Positions 18,170 through 27,007 of a stretch of DNA of 64,000 nt are shown one piece after another. Source of the stretch: Streptomyces stelliscabiei (lineage in GTDB: Bacteria > Actinomycetota > Actinomycetes > Streptomycetales > Streptomycetaceae); contig NZ_JADBGF010000001.1 of assembly GCF_014873495.1 (NCBI RefSeq), positions 9,920,001-9,984,000 of the forward strand, read 5' to 3'. The notes beneath the pieces were generated by a model, which was not told the DNA's origin, ran no database searches, and saw nothing but the letters and a program-made list of their open reading frames with translations. A program made the translations under genes and the position numbers. The first letter of the stretch is position 1; the number at the start of each line of letters is the position of its first letter.

Positions 18170-21166
18170 CTACCGGCCCGGCGAGTCCGGCAGCTCCGGG
18201 GCCGCTTCCGGCACCGGGTCGGGATTGAAGGAGTGGTGGTAACTCTCCGGCGGGGCCAAGTAGGTGACGGGCAGCCCCCCGGTGTCGACGACGATCTGGT
18301 CCACGGCGATGGCGGGGTCGACCATGAAGAGCCGCAGGACATGTTCGCCGGGTTCGGTGACGGTCACCGTGGTGGTCAGTTTCTCGATGCCGTCCTCGAC
18401 GTTACGGGCCCAGGCGTCGCCGCGATTGCCGGTGGCGACGGCCTGCCCCGACAGCACCGTGACCGGCTGGTCGTCGAGGGCGAGGGCGACACGGCGACGG
18501 CCGCGCTCGTCGAGGGAGGGAAGCCGGAAGAGGGTGACCCGGAAGTCCCCGGTGCCGGCGAAGCGGACCCGGTAGCGCAACTCCGGTGCCCGGCTGGTGA
18601 TTTCCTCGGTGATCGGGGCTGCCGTCGAGGGCGCCGCCTCCATGGCGGCCGTACGGCGGCCGAGTCCGCGTACCGTCCGCCAGCGGGCCCCGCCGCGCGC
18701 CACCCGGTGGTCGAAGTGCGCGGCGTCGATCGAGACGTACCCATGGGCCTCGACGAAGCCGCGCGCCCGCTTGCGCGCCCGTGTCCCGTCGTTGACCACC
18801 CGCAGGGGTACGGCGACGCTGTTCCCGCCTCCGGCGAAGGTCACCTCGGCGTCGTACGCGCCTTCGGGGGCCCGGTCCCAGTCGATCTCCACCGACACCC
18901 GGGTCTGCTCGGTCATCGTGCCGCCGGAAGCGCTCAGCCGCACCCAGGGGTGGCTCGCCTCGGCGGCCCAGTCCAGCGGCAGGAAGCCGGTGTTGAACAC
19001 GTCGACGAAGCGTCGGTCACGGGTGTACGAGGAGAAGGACAGCGGCCGCCCGGTACCGGTCTCGTTGCCCTCGGCCGCCACACCCAGACCCGAGGTCTCC
19101 TTCCGGGCGACCCTGGTGACGCTCGGACGGCCCGGCGCCTTGGGAATCTCCGAGGGGTACGGGTTGACGATCCCGTTCCATTTTCCGCCGGCCACCTCGG
19201 TGTTGTAACGCCTGGTGATGGCCACTTCCTCGGCGTGGGCGGCGTCGGACAGGTCCGCGAAGCGGTTCGTGCCGGCCCCGCGCCCCTGGCGGACCGCGAG
19301 AGCGTTGCGTTCCGCCCAGTAGAACTTCAGGTTCATCAAGTAGGCGCCGTGGACCGGGTATTCGACCAGTTCGTAGAAGGCGTCGCGGTAGGCCGCCGGC
19401 AACTCGGCGCCGAGCGTCCGGACCCGCCGCAGGAGGCGGTCGTAGGCGGACATCCGACGGCCCGCCTCGTCACCGTGGTGGACCACGGAGAGCAGACCGC
19501 GGGCGACGAACTCCGGGCGCAGCTCCGCCGCGAGCCGGTAGTACTCGGTGCGGATCGTGGCGATCTCCGCTCCGTGGCGCTGCCCGAACTGCCGGCCGGC
19601 CCATTCGACGAGGAAGCCCTCCACGTCGTGGGCGTCCCAGCGGTCCACGTCCCAGGCCATGTCCATGGAGAAGGACAGTCCGGTCTCGATCGACTTGATG
19701 TCTCCCACGTTGAAGATCCACATACGGTCGGCGCCGTGCTCGTGGACCCGTCTCAACTCCTGCCAGACCTTGGCCAGTTGCGTGGTGTCCAGCCACAGAT
19801 AGCTCTTGGGCCGGCCCCAGTAGGAGAGGTGGTAGTAGATGCCGTTGCCGCCCGAGCGCCGCCGCTCCGCCTCGTCGGGCAGCTGGCGCATGTTGCCGTG
19901 GTTGTCGTCCGGCCAGATCAGTGTGACGTCGTCGGGCACCTGGACGCCCGCGTTGTACAGCTCCAGGACCTCCTTGTACGGGATGAAGATCTGCGGCCGG
20001 GCCGCGGCGCCCACCTCTTCGGTCAGAAGGCGGCGCTGGTCCGCGATGATGTCGTTCATCACCACGACCTTCTCCGCGAGGGTGGTGGCGTGCCTGGTCT
20101 CCAGCGCGCTGTCGTGCAGACCGCGCATCCCCAGGGTCCAGCTGCTCTCGTAGCCGGCGTTCTGCCGCGCCCTCGCCCGCCAGTAGTCGGAGATGACGGC
20201 GGGGTTCACCGTGTAGTCGTACACCGGCGCGCTGCCGTCGGCGGCCGGGTGCTCCTCGGCCCAGGGCTCCCACTCGTGGACGCCGTTGCGCAGCATGGCC
20301 TCGGGGTGGCTGGAGCCGACGACGACGCCGTAGTGGTCGGCCAGTTCGGGGTTCGCGCGATGTTTGTTGAAGAAGTCGGAGTACGGGTGCATGGCGGGCC
20401 ACAGGTAGTTGGCCTTGAGGCGGAGCAGCAGTTCGAAGACGCGTCGGTAGGTCTCGGGGCCGATGTTCTTGTCCGGCTCCTGCGTCCGGTGGGACCACGT
20501 GGTGAGGTTCTGCTCGTCGTTGATGAAGATGCCCCGGTAGCGGACGGACGGCTCGTACCGCTTCGAGACACCCGACGGCACCGTCACGGTGTCGCGGCGT
20601 TCGACCGGAACGTCGGCCCACCAGTGCCAGGGCGAGACACCGATGCGCTCCGAGGTGTCGTAGATGCCGTAGACGGTTCCGCGCCGGTCGCTTCCGGCGA
20701 TCACCAGGGCGCGTTCCACTCCCGGCAGCGGGCGGTCCACGACCTGGGTCACGGACGCCTCCCAACGGCCCTTCACCCGGGAGACGTCCAGCCGCCGCTC
20801 CGCGATGAGCCGGTCGATGGCAGGGCTCGCCCCGATGGTGCCCACCAGGACGAGGTGCGAGGCCTGCTCCGGCAGGGTGCGCAGCAGCCGTGGACGCACG
20901 CCGCCGACCCGTTCCACGTCCGCCTGGAGGTCTCCGGCGGCGCGGGCCACGGCGGGATCGTCGGCCGGATCGACGAACAGGTCGACGGCGACGCCGCCCC
21001 GCAGCAACGGGAAGTCGCCATCACCGTCCGGCGAGGCGGCCCGGGCCGACGAGGGCAGCACTCCGGGCAGCAGCGGAGCCACTCCGACGGCCGCCATTCC
21101 CCGGAGGAACGACTTACGGGTCCACGCGGGCGCTGGCGACGGGCTCAGTGGTTCGTCGTGCGGCAC
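18170..21166 (-). CDS. GH115 glycoside hydrolase (xylan alpha-1,2-glucuronidase type), exported
   Basis: About 998 residues. A Tat-like leader (RKSFLRGMAAVGVAPLLPG) points to secretion. The catalytic region shows PWHWWADVPV, RYRGIFINDEQNLTTW, LKANYLWPAMHPYSDFFN, WPDDNHGNMRQLP and WIFNVGDIKSIE, a run characteristic of GH115. GH115 enzymes remove (4-O-methyl-)glucuronic acid from xylan. The last 250 residues are beta-sandwich-like. GTG 21166 has AAAGG nine bases upstream; an ATG at 21235 is also in frame. A LacI-type operator-like sequence lies about 180 bases upstream. No transporter neighbours it. Confidence 0.9.
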   Translation of the reverse strand: MPHDEPLSPSPAPAWTRKSFLRGMAAVGVAPLLPGVLPSSARAASPDGDGDFPLLRGGVAVDLFVDPADDPAVARAAGDLQADVERVGGVRPRLLRTLPEQASHLVLVGTIGASPAIDRLIAERRLDVSRVKGRWEASVTQVVDRPLPGVERALVIAGSDRRGTVYGIYDTSERIGVSPWHWWADVPVERRDTVTVPSGVSKRYEPSVRYRGIFINDEQNLTTWSHRTQEPDKNIGPETYRRVFELLLRLKANYLWPAMHPYSDFFNKHRANPELADHYGVVVGSSHPEAMLRNGVHEWEPWAEEHPAADGSAPVYDYTVNPAVISDYWRARARQNAGYESSWTLGMRGLHDSALETRHATTLAEKVVVMNDIIADQRRLLTEEVGAAARPQIFIPYKEVLELYNAGVQVPDDVTLIWPDDNHGNMRQLPDEAERRRSGGNGIYYHLSYWGRPKSYLWLDTTQLAKVWQELRRVHEHGADRMWIFNVGDIKSIETGLSFSMDMAWDVDRWDAHDVEGFLVEWAGRQFGQRHGAEIATIRTEYYRLAAELRPEFVARGLLSVVHHGDEAGRRMSAYDRLLRRVRTLGAELPAAYRDAFYELVEYPVHGAYLMNLKFYWAERNALAVRQGRGAGTNRFADLSDAAHAEEVAITRRYNTEVAGGKWNGIVNPYPSEIPKAPGRPSVTRVARKETSGLGVAAEGNETGTGRPLSFSSYTRDRRFVDVFNTGFLPLDWAAEASHPWVRLSASGGTMTEQTRVSVEIDWDRAPEGAYDAEVTFAGGGNSVAVPLRVVNDGTRARKRARGFVEAHGYVSIDAAHFDHRVARGGARWRTVRGLGRRTAAMEAAPSTAAPITEEITSRAPELRYRVRFAGTGDFRVTLFRLPSLDERGRRRVALALDDQPVTVLSGQAVATGNRGDAWARNVEDGIEKLTTTVTVTEPGEHVLRLFMVDPAIAVDQIVVDTGGLPVTYLAPPESYHHSFNPDPVPEAAPELPDSPGR

Positions 21167-21344
21167 GGGGCGCTGCCTTTCCGCGCCGCGCCCGCACCGA
21201 GGCCAGGTCCGGGCCGTCGGGCAGGGCTGGCGCATGACTCACTGACGGAGGCGGGGGAGCGGTGCGTTCGGCGCGGGGCGGAGCGTGTCGGGCGTAGGGG
21301 GCGTGGACCGGCGAGCCCAGGGCATGGGTTGCCATGACCAGATC

Positions 21345-21358
21345 AGAAAGCGCTTACT
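21345..21358. promoter_or_regulatory. LacI-family operator-like site upstream of GH115
   Basis: AGAAAGCGCTTACT is a near-palindrome around AGCGCT, close to the GAAAGCGCTTTC consensus bound by many actinobacterial LacI-type sugar regulators. It lies about 180 bases upstream of the chosen GH115 start, in the expected promoter zone. No regulator gene is adjacent, so control would be in trans. Confidence 0.45.
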
Positions 21359-21588
21359 GCACACCCTAGGCCAGGCCCACGAGGGCGTCCAGACGCCGGG
21401 AAACGCCCTCAGCTGAGCTGACCCGCATACGGCAACCCGCACCCCGGACACGACCTGGGCGGACACCCGTCGCCTGGGGACTGCCTCCCTGCACACCTGC
21501 TTGATGGCCGAGAAAGTCATGTTCTTGTGACGCGGCCTTCTTCTCCTGTCTCGTCGTCCCGGCCGTGTTCGACCGCACCCTTCTGCCT

Positions 21589-21616
21589 CTGGCGGATGAT
21601 CATCCGCATTCGCCAG
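21589..21616. terminator. Nested palindrome downstream of iorA
   Basis: A 16-bp perfect palindrome (GCGGATGATCATCCGC, 21592-21607) lies inside an outer pair CTGGCG/CGCCAG (21589-21594 and 21611-21616). It starts 17 bases after the iorA stop on the transcribed strand. A terminator is the simplest reading; a protein-binding site is also possible. Confidence 0.45.
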
Positions 21617-21632
21617 TACCACGGGCCGAAGG

Positions 21633-22088
21633 TCAGTCGTTCGCCGCCGCCTTTTTGATCGCCTCGCGGATCCGGGAGTACGTCCCGCAGCGGCACACGT
21701 TCTCGATGCGGTCGATGTCGGCGTCGGTCGGATGGCGCGTCTTCTTCAGCAGGGCCACCGCGGCCATGATCTGGCCCGGCTGGCAGAACCCGCACTGCGC
21801 GACATCGCGGTCCAACCAGGCCTGCTGCACGGGGTGCAGCTCGTCGCCGTCGGCCAGGCCCTCGATCGTGGTGACCTCACGGTCCGCGCAGTCCGCGACC
21901 GGAACGACACAGGGCTGGATCTCGCCACCGTCGAGATGGCTCGTGCAGGCCCGGCAGACGCCGGTGCCGCAGCCGTACTTGGGGCCGGTGACGTTCAGCA
22001 TGTCCCGCAGGACCCAGAGCAGCGGCATGTCGGCCGGTGCGTCGACAGTGACCGGCTTCCCGTTGATGAGGAAGGAGTAGGAGGGCAT
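21633..22088 (-). CDS. iorA: (2Fe-2S)-binding subunit, isoquinoline 1-oxidoreductase alpha type
   Basis: A 151-residue electron-transfer subunit. The plant-ferredoxin cluster ligands are Cys40, 45, 48 and 60 (CGTGVCRACTSHLDGGEIQPC pattern). The second cluster ligands are Cys99, 102, 132 and 134 (QCGFCQPGQ and CRCGTY). The length and both clusters match IorA-type subunits of xanthine-oxidase-family hydroxylases. Its ATG is 22 bases after the large-subunit stop, so it is the second gene of the operon. It passes electrons from the Mo site to an acceptor. No FAD subunit is present, as expected for the IorAB class. Confidence 0.93.
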   Translation of the reverse strand: MPSYSFLINGKPVTVDAPADMPLLWVLRDMLNVTGPKYGCGTGVCRACTSHLDGGEIQPCVVPVADCADREVTTIEGLADGDELHPVQQAWLDRDVAQCGFCQPGQIMAAVALLKKTRHPTDADIDRIENVCRCGTYSRIREAIKKAAAND

Positions 22089-22110
22089 CGGCACCTTCTC
22101 GGAGAGGGGT

Positions 22111-24261
22111 TCAGAAGTCGAGCGGGAAGCGGCGGGGCTTGGTGCCGGTCGCACGGGCGTAGGCGTTCGCCACGGCGCCCGCCGCCGCAGGAACGCCCAG
22201 CTCACCCGCTCCTCCCGGCTCCCGCCGGGAGGGCATGATGTGTGCCTCGAAGCGCAGCGGGGCGTGACGCTGGCGGGCGTACCGGAAGTCGGCGTAGCTG
22301 CTCTCGCGGACCGCGCCCCGGTCGATGTGCAGGCCGGCCTGCAGGACGGTGGAGATGCCGTCGATCGCGGTGCCCATGAGCTGGGCTTCGAGTCCGCCGG
22401 GGTTGACGGCCGTCCCGACGTCGGCCGCCATCACCGCCCTGGTCACCCGGGGGTTCTTCGGATCGGTGACGTCGATCTCGACCAGGCACGCCACGCACGA
22501 GCCGTACTCCTCGTGGACCGCGACCCCCTGCGCGCGACCGGCAGGCATGGTCCGGCCCCATCGGCCGGCGTCGGCGACCTTGTCGAGCACGGCTTTCACC
22601 GCCTTGCTCCTCAGCGTGGTGCGCCGGAAGGCGACCGGATCCTTGCCCAGACGCTTCGCGACCTCGTCCACGACGATCTCCTCCGCGGTCCGCATGGTCC
22701 CGGAGTCCACCGACCGCCAGGCGCCGAGAGGAACCGCCAGGTCGATCGACCCCCAATCCCCGGTGACACGGCCGAAGTTGTACAGGCCGCTGTCGCTGGG
22801 CAGCGGATCGGCGGCGCGGGCGACGGCCTGGGTCACCCGGCCCCGGACGGGCCCTCGGGCGCTGCCCTGAGCGGAAAGCCCCTGTCCCTCGTACGCCTCG
22901 CTCACCGAGGCCACCGCGTGGGTGAACGCCACCACCCGGCCCCGTGCGTGGCTGGCTCGGATCCTGTGATGGCTGGCCGGGCGCATCCTGCCGTGCCGGA
23001 TGTCGTCGGCGCGGCTCCACATCAGTTTGACCGGCAGACGTGCCGCCTTCGAGATGAGGGCGGCCTCGATCGCGGCGTCGTGGTTCAGCCGCCGGCCGAA
23101 CGAGCCGCCGCCTCGTACGACGTGGACCTTGACCTTCGACTCGGGCACCCCGACCGCCGTGGCGATGGTGTCCCGCGCGTCCATCGGCGACTGGGAGGAG
23201 AACCAGATCTCGGCACGGTTCGCGCGGACGTCGGCTATCGCGGTCAACACCTCCATCGGGGCATGGCCGACGAAGGCGAACTCGAACTCGGCCTCGGTCT
23301 GCGCCGAACCGGGCGGAGGGGTGCCGAGCCGGGGGACGGCGGCCCGCAGCCGTGAGCGGATCGCGGAGTCGGAGAGCGCCACGAGCGGGCCCGGGGCCCA
23401 GGTGATCCGCAGGGCGTCCCTCGCCTGGAAGGCGTGGTGGAAGGACTCCGCCACCACGGCGACCCCACCGGCTACCTTCACGACCGCGTGTACGCCGGGC
23501 ATGGCCCGCGCGGCCTGTGAGTCGACCGAGACCGCCTTCCCGCCGAGCGTCGGCGGCCGTGCCACCACGGTCGGCTTCGCCCCGGCCACGGTCAGGTCAC
23601 CGGTGTAGTCGGCCTTGCCGGTGACGATGTCCCGGGCGTCGATCCGGGTCGTCGCCTTCCCGATCACCTTGTGCCGGGAGGCCGGCTTGGGTTTGGCCGA
23701 CACGGTCGGCCGGGTGATCCGGGCGGCGCTCGCGGTCAGTGACCCGAAGGTGGCCGAACGCCCGTCCGGTGCGACCACCTTGGTGTTCCGGGTCTTCAGG
23801 GTCCGCGCGGGCAGGTGCCAGCGCCGGGCCGCCGCGGTCACCAGCTTGGCGCGCGCCAGGGCGGCCAGTTCACGGGCCGGACCGTACAGCGAACTCACCG
23901 AACTCGAACCGCCGGTGAACTGGTTGCCCTTGGCGCGGGCGTCGGCGAGCGGGATGTCCACGTCCACGAGCCGCGCGTCCAGCTCCTCGGCGATCATCAT
24001 GGCGACCGCGGTCGTGACCCCTTGGCCGACCTCGACGCGCGGCAGCCGAACGACGACCCTGTTGGCCTTGGTGACTTCCAGGACCAGCATCTCCTCGTCG
24101 GCACCGGTCACCAGGACGTCGGACGGCCGACGCGCGACGTCCGCGGGGGGCTCGACGCCTTGCGCCATCGACGCGTCACAGCCGAGCGGCGCGGCCACGG
24201 TCAGGGTGGACGCCGCGAGCGAATAGACGACGAACTTCCGGCGGGACAACTGACGAGCCAA
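22111..24261 (-). CDS. iorB: Molybdopterin-binding large subunit, isoquinoline 1-oxidoreductase beta type
   Basis: A 716-residue catalytic subunit of the xanthine oxidase family. A Tat leader (SRRKFVVYSLAAS, residues 6-18) and a Cys in PLGCDAS imply export of the complex with its cofactor. Mo-site motifs include RVEVGQGVTTAVAMMIAEEL, GNQFTGGSSS, RGGGSFGRRLNHD and the C-terminal GGAGELGVP, which carries the conserved catalytic Glu. IorB proteins hydroxylate N-heterocycles or oxidise aldehydes; the substrate cannot be told. It is transcribed with iorA. Confidence 0.92.
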   Translation of the reverse strand: MARQLSRRKFVVYSLAASTLTVAAPLGCDASMAQGVEPPADVARRPSDVLVTGADEEMLVLEVTKANRVVVRLPRVEVGQGVTTAVAMMIAEELDARLVDVDIPLADARAKGNQFTGGSSSVSSLYGPARELAALARAKLVTAAARRWHLPARTLKTRNTKVVAPDGRSATFGSLTASAARITRPTVSAKPKPASRHKVIGKATTRIDARDIVTGKADYTGDLTVAGAKPTVVARPPTLGGKAVSVDSQAARAMPGVHAVVKVAGGVAVVAESFHHAFQARDALRITWAPGPLVALSDSAIRSRLRAAVPRLGTPPPGSAQTEAEFEFAFVGHAPMEVLTAIADVRANRAEIWFSSQSPMDARDTIATAVGVPESKVKVHVVRGGGSFGRRLNHDAAIEAALISKAARLPVKLMWSRADDIRHGRMRPASHHRIRASHARGRVVAFTHAVASVSEAYEGQGLSAQGSARGPVRGRVTQAVARAADPLPSDSGLYNFGRVTGDWGSIDLAVPLGAWRSVDSGTMRTAEEIVVDEVAKRLGKDPVAFRRTTLRSKAVKAVLDKVADAGRWGRTMPAGRAQGVAVHEEYGSCVACLVEIDVTDPKNPRVTRAVMAADVGTAVNPGGLEAQLMGTAIDGISTVLQAGLHIDRGAVRESSYADFRYARQRHAPLRFEAHIMPSRREPGGAGELGVPAAAGAVANAYARATGTKPRRFPLDF

Positions 24262-24535
24262 CGGACGCCCCTCTCCAAGTAACCCCGTGCTTCCCCTGTT
24301 TGAGGGATCAGCGCCCTACGGGGTTGCCTGGGAGAGCGGATTTGTCGAAGGCATGCCGAGCCGAGTGGGTGAGGGTCGCCCCTGACCTCGTGGCGGCGGC
24401 AGGGAGATGGCCGGGGCAGACATGTGCCGGCCGGGCGTGGTCGCGTGACACCGTAGAGGTCACTCAAGACCCATGCCGGCCCGCCCCGCCGAGCGCACCC
24501 ATCTCGGCTGTCCGCCAAGCCGGATCAAAGCCCAC
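24262..24535. other. iorBA promoter region
   Basis: A 274-base stretch upstream of iorB. No conserved operator or hairpin stands out, and no ORF with a start site was found. Confidence 0.4.
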
Positions 24536-24958
24536 TCAGGGTGACGCGGTGGCGGACCGCTTCGCGACTTTGCCCCGGTTGGGGGCGGAAGAGGTGCCGC
24601 TCCGAGTCGGCTCGTCGGCCGGGCGCTTTCGCCGTGCGATCTTCTTCGTGTCCGTCGTAGCGTCCGTCTTCTCCGTCTTCTCCGTCGTGTGTGCCGTGTC
24701 CGCTGCCGTCCGCGATCGTGCCGTACCGGTCGGCGCGGTCGGCCACTTGAACTCGATTTCCAGCTCGATCTCGCCGTTGCCGATCTCGACCTCCACCTCG
24801 CTGCGCAGGTCGTCGGGGATCCGCAGGCTCAGCGTCCCGGGGCCGAATTCCAGTTCGGCCTCCCCGCCCTCCCGCAACGCGGCTGCGAGGGCCGTGAGCT
24901 GGTCAGCTGCTTCAAGCCGCGAGAGAGAGCGCTTGTGCTCGAACTTGAGGTCCTTCAC
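24536..24958 (-). CDS. Amphi-Trp domain protein
   Basis: A 140-residue protein. Residues 1-72 match the amphi-Trp domain (MKDLKFEHKRSLSRLEAADQ, then EVEVEIGNGEIELEIEFKWP). It is followed by a basic, Thr/Lys-rich disordered tail. Amphi-Trp proteins are small actinobacterial and archaeal proteins of unknown function that often carry such tails. It is divergent from the CMD-like gene. Confidence 0.85.
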   Translation of the reverse strand: MKDLKFEHKRSLSRLEAADQLTALAAALREGGEAELEFGPGTLSLRIPDDLRSEVEVEIGNGEIELEIEFKWPTAPTGTARSRTAADTAHTTEKTEKTDATTDTKKIARRKRPADEPTRSGTSSAPNRGKVAKRSATASP

Positions 24959-25181
24959 GTTGTCTCCGATCCGACAGACGGGTAGACAGTGTTCATTCTG
25001 GTGCCAGGTGCGGGATCGGGCATCCTCACGCCTGCGGCTGGAGCCGGCGCTCGTGTCCGCCTCGTGCGCGCGGGCCGGATGGGTTCTACGGTTGAGAAGA
25101 ACTCACTCCCGAGTTCGCGGACCCGGGTCCTTCCGCCGCGTCGGTTCCTCGGGCCCGAGACTCACCCGGAGGTCATGCACT

Positions 25182-25508
25182 ATGACGACCGCGTCTGAAA
25201 CCCCTGTCCTGGACACCCTCGCCGCCATGACGGTCGACTCGCTGGAGCGCTGCCGGCTGGCCCCGGACACGCTCATCCTCACCCGCATCGCGGCACTCGC
25301 CGCCTCGGACGCCCCGCCCATCTCCTACGTGGCCCACATCGACCCCGCCCTCAGGGCCGGCATGACCGCCGACCAACTGCAGGACGTCCTGGTCGCCATC
25401 GCTCCCATCGTGGGCACCGCCCGTGTCATGACGGCAGCGGGCAACATCGCCACGGCGCTCGGCATCGCCATCGCGGTTGCCGATACCGAGATCGGGCCCC
25501 AGGGCTGA
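25182..25508 (+). CDS. Carboxymuconolactone decarboxylase-like protein
   Basis: A 108-residue all-helical protein with the CMD-family core (LTRIAALAASDAPPISYVAH and MTADQLQDVLVAIAPIVGTARVMTAAGNI). There is no CxxC, so it is not an AhpD-type peroxidase. It resembles small CMD paralogues of unknown substrate. GGAGG lies ahead of the ATG. It converges with the LacI gene. Confidence 0.85.
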   Translation: MTTASETPVLDTLAAMTVDSLERCRLAPDTLILTRIAALAASDAPPISYVAHIDPALRAGMTADQLQDVLVAIAPIVGTARVMTAAGNIATALGIAIAVADTEIGPQG

Positions 25509-25688
25509 GAGAGAACGGACGCCTGGAGGCGATGATCCGGCTGGAATGACCCGAGTGTGTCGACCCGGGCGACGGAGGCGAGCGTCGGGGCCAAGGGTCC
25601 TGGCGCCGCGGGTCGACCCAGCCGGCTCCGTGGAACGTTCCACGTTCGAGACCGACCCAACCCGCTCACCCGCCCCGCACGTACAGGC
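25509..25688. other. Convergent intergenic region with a perfect palindrome
   Basis: 180 bases between the CMD-like and LacI stops. CGTGGAACGTTCCACG at 25629-25644 is a perfect 16-bp palindrome without loop, which suits a dimeric protein site better than a terminator. Nothing else was seen. Confidence 0.5.
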
Positions 25689-26729
25689 TCACCGGCGAGC
25701 CGGACCACTGCTCCCGCGCGGCACCAGGTGCGGGGTCGACGCCATGACCACCGCCCGGTCGCGTCGCTTCTCGATCCGCTCCAGGAGCAGCCGGGCCGCT
25801 GTCTCGCCCATCATGGCGCCGGCTTGATCGACGCTGGTCAGGCTCACCGGCGCCAGCGCGGCGACCGACGTGTTGTTGTAGCCGGCCAGTGACAGATCCT
25901 CCGGGATGCGCAGGCCCAGCTCGGCGGCGGCCCGGAAGACGCCGGTCGCGGCGACGTCCGCGCCCGCGAAGATCGCGGTGGGCGGGCGCGTGGAGGTGAG
26001 CAGTTCCCTCGCGCCCCGGTAGCCGCCCTCGTCCGAGTACCCGGAGTGCTCGATCCGGGCCAGGTCCGCCAGCCCGTGCCGTGCCATCGCCGCACGGTAG
26101 GCCGCTCGGACGTGGTGCTCGGGCCGCTGCTCCCACTGGGTGCCGCGCACGGTCGGATGCGACAGATGGGCAATGTCCCGGTGTCCGAGACCGACGAGGT
26201 GGTCGATGACCAGGTCCACGCCCACCCCGTCCTGGTTGACCACGGAGTCGTACGTGGGGGAGGGGTCGTGATGGCCGATCACGACCGTCGGCACCTCGGC
26301 CGCGAGGCGCTCCACCTCCGTGCGCCGGACGGCGGGCGCGATCAGGATCAGGCCGTCCATCTGACGGTCCGCCATGGCGTGGACGAGCCGGGTCTGGTCC
26401 TCCATCTCGGACGAGCCGCTGGAGCCCAGGAACAGGGCGTACTCGGTGTCGCGCAGGGCCGCGTTCACGCCGTCCAGCAGATCGGCGTAGAAGGCGTTGC
26501 GCATGCTCGCCAGAAGCATGCCCAGCGTGTAGGTGCGGCCCCGCATGCCGCGTGCCGCCGCGTGCGGGCGGTAGCCCAGTTCGGCCATGGCCGTCCGCAC
26601 CCGGTCGTGCATCGCCGGGCTCACCCCATAGGCGTTGTTGAGCACCTTCGACACCGCCGAGGTGGACACCCCGGCACGACGCGCGACATCGGCGATCGTG
26701 ACTCTCTTCGAGCCGCCCGCTGGTTGCAC
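25689..26729 (-). CDS. LacI-family transcriptional regulator
   Basis: A 346-residue repressor. The LacI helix-turn-helix and hinge are at about 9-60 (VTIADVARRAGVSTSAVSKVLN, LGYRPHAAARGM). A periplasmic-binding-protein-like sugar domain follows, with the signatures LLASMRNAFYADLLDGV, DGLILIAPA and IFAGADVAATG. GTG 26729 follows GGGGA. It is divergent from the alpha-L-rhamnosidase, with a palindrome between them, so it probably represses that gene and perhaps itself in response to rhamnose or a rhamnoside. Confidence 0.93.
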   Translation of the reverse strand: MQPAGGSKRVTIADVARRAGVSTSAVSKVLNNAYGVSPAMHDRVRTAMAELGYRPHAAARGMRGRTYTLGMLLASMRNAFYADLLDGVNAALRDTEYALFLGSSGSSEMEDQTRLVHAMADRQMDGLILIAPAVRRTEVERLAAEVPTVVIGHHDPSPTYDSVVNQDGVGVDLVIDHLVGLGHRDIAHLSHPTVRGTQWEQRPEHHVRAAYRAAMARHGLADLARIEHSGYSDEGGYRGARELLTSTRPPTAIFAGADVAATGVFRAAAELGLRIPEDLSLAGYNNTSVAALAPVSLTSVDQAGAMMGETAARLLLERIEKRRDRAVVMASTPHLVPRGSSGPARR

Positions 26730-26945
26730 TGGTGGTCCCCGCCTCCGTCGTTCGAACCCGCGTCATGCATCGCCACGCCCCTCGGCGCCTCGTCGTCTCG
26801 TGGCCTCGGCACCTCGGAACCTCGGGAACGTTATACGCCGAGACCTTGACGATGCGGGCCTCCTCCCCGCAACCTTTGGGCATTCCCGTGTGGCACGTTT
26901 TACGAATGTGCACATGAGCCGCCGCGTTAGCCATATGAGACCCTT

Positions 26946-26963
26946 CATTGAATCGATTCAATG
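26946..26963. promoter_or_regulatory. Perfect 18-bp palindromic operator upstream of the rhamnosidase
   Basis: CATTGAATCGATTCAATG is self-complementary over 18 bp with the central CG typical of LacI-family operators. It ends 44 bases before the rhamnosidase ATG, where a repressor would block transcription. The divergent LacI gene is the likely source of the binding protein. Confidence 0.75.
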
Positions 26964-27007
26964 CACCGTCGAAGGTCGATTCAGATCGCCGAACCAGGAG
27001 AGCCGCC

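Larger units (their letters stand above)
21167..21632. other. Intergenic region upstream of GH115 and downstream of iorA
   Basis: About 465 bases. It contains the operator-like site at 21345-21358 and the nested palindrome at 21589-21616, described separately. The rest has lower coding character. No further gene was found. Confidence 0.5.

Noticed and set aside
18233..21337. A 1034-residue plus-strand frame opposite the GH115 gene
   Set aside because: It is an antisense shadow: it is rich in Val, Gly, His and Arg with no motif, while the opposite strand gives clear GH115 signatures.
25629..25644. The 16-bp palindrome CGTGGAACGTTCCACG as the LacI operator
   Set aside because: It lies downstream of the LacI gene between convergent stops, not in a promoter. 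The 18-bp palindrome at 26946 is better placed.
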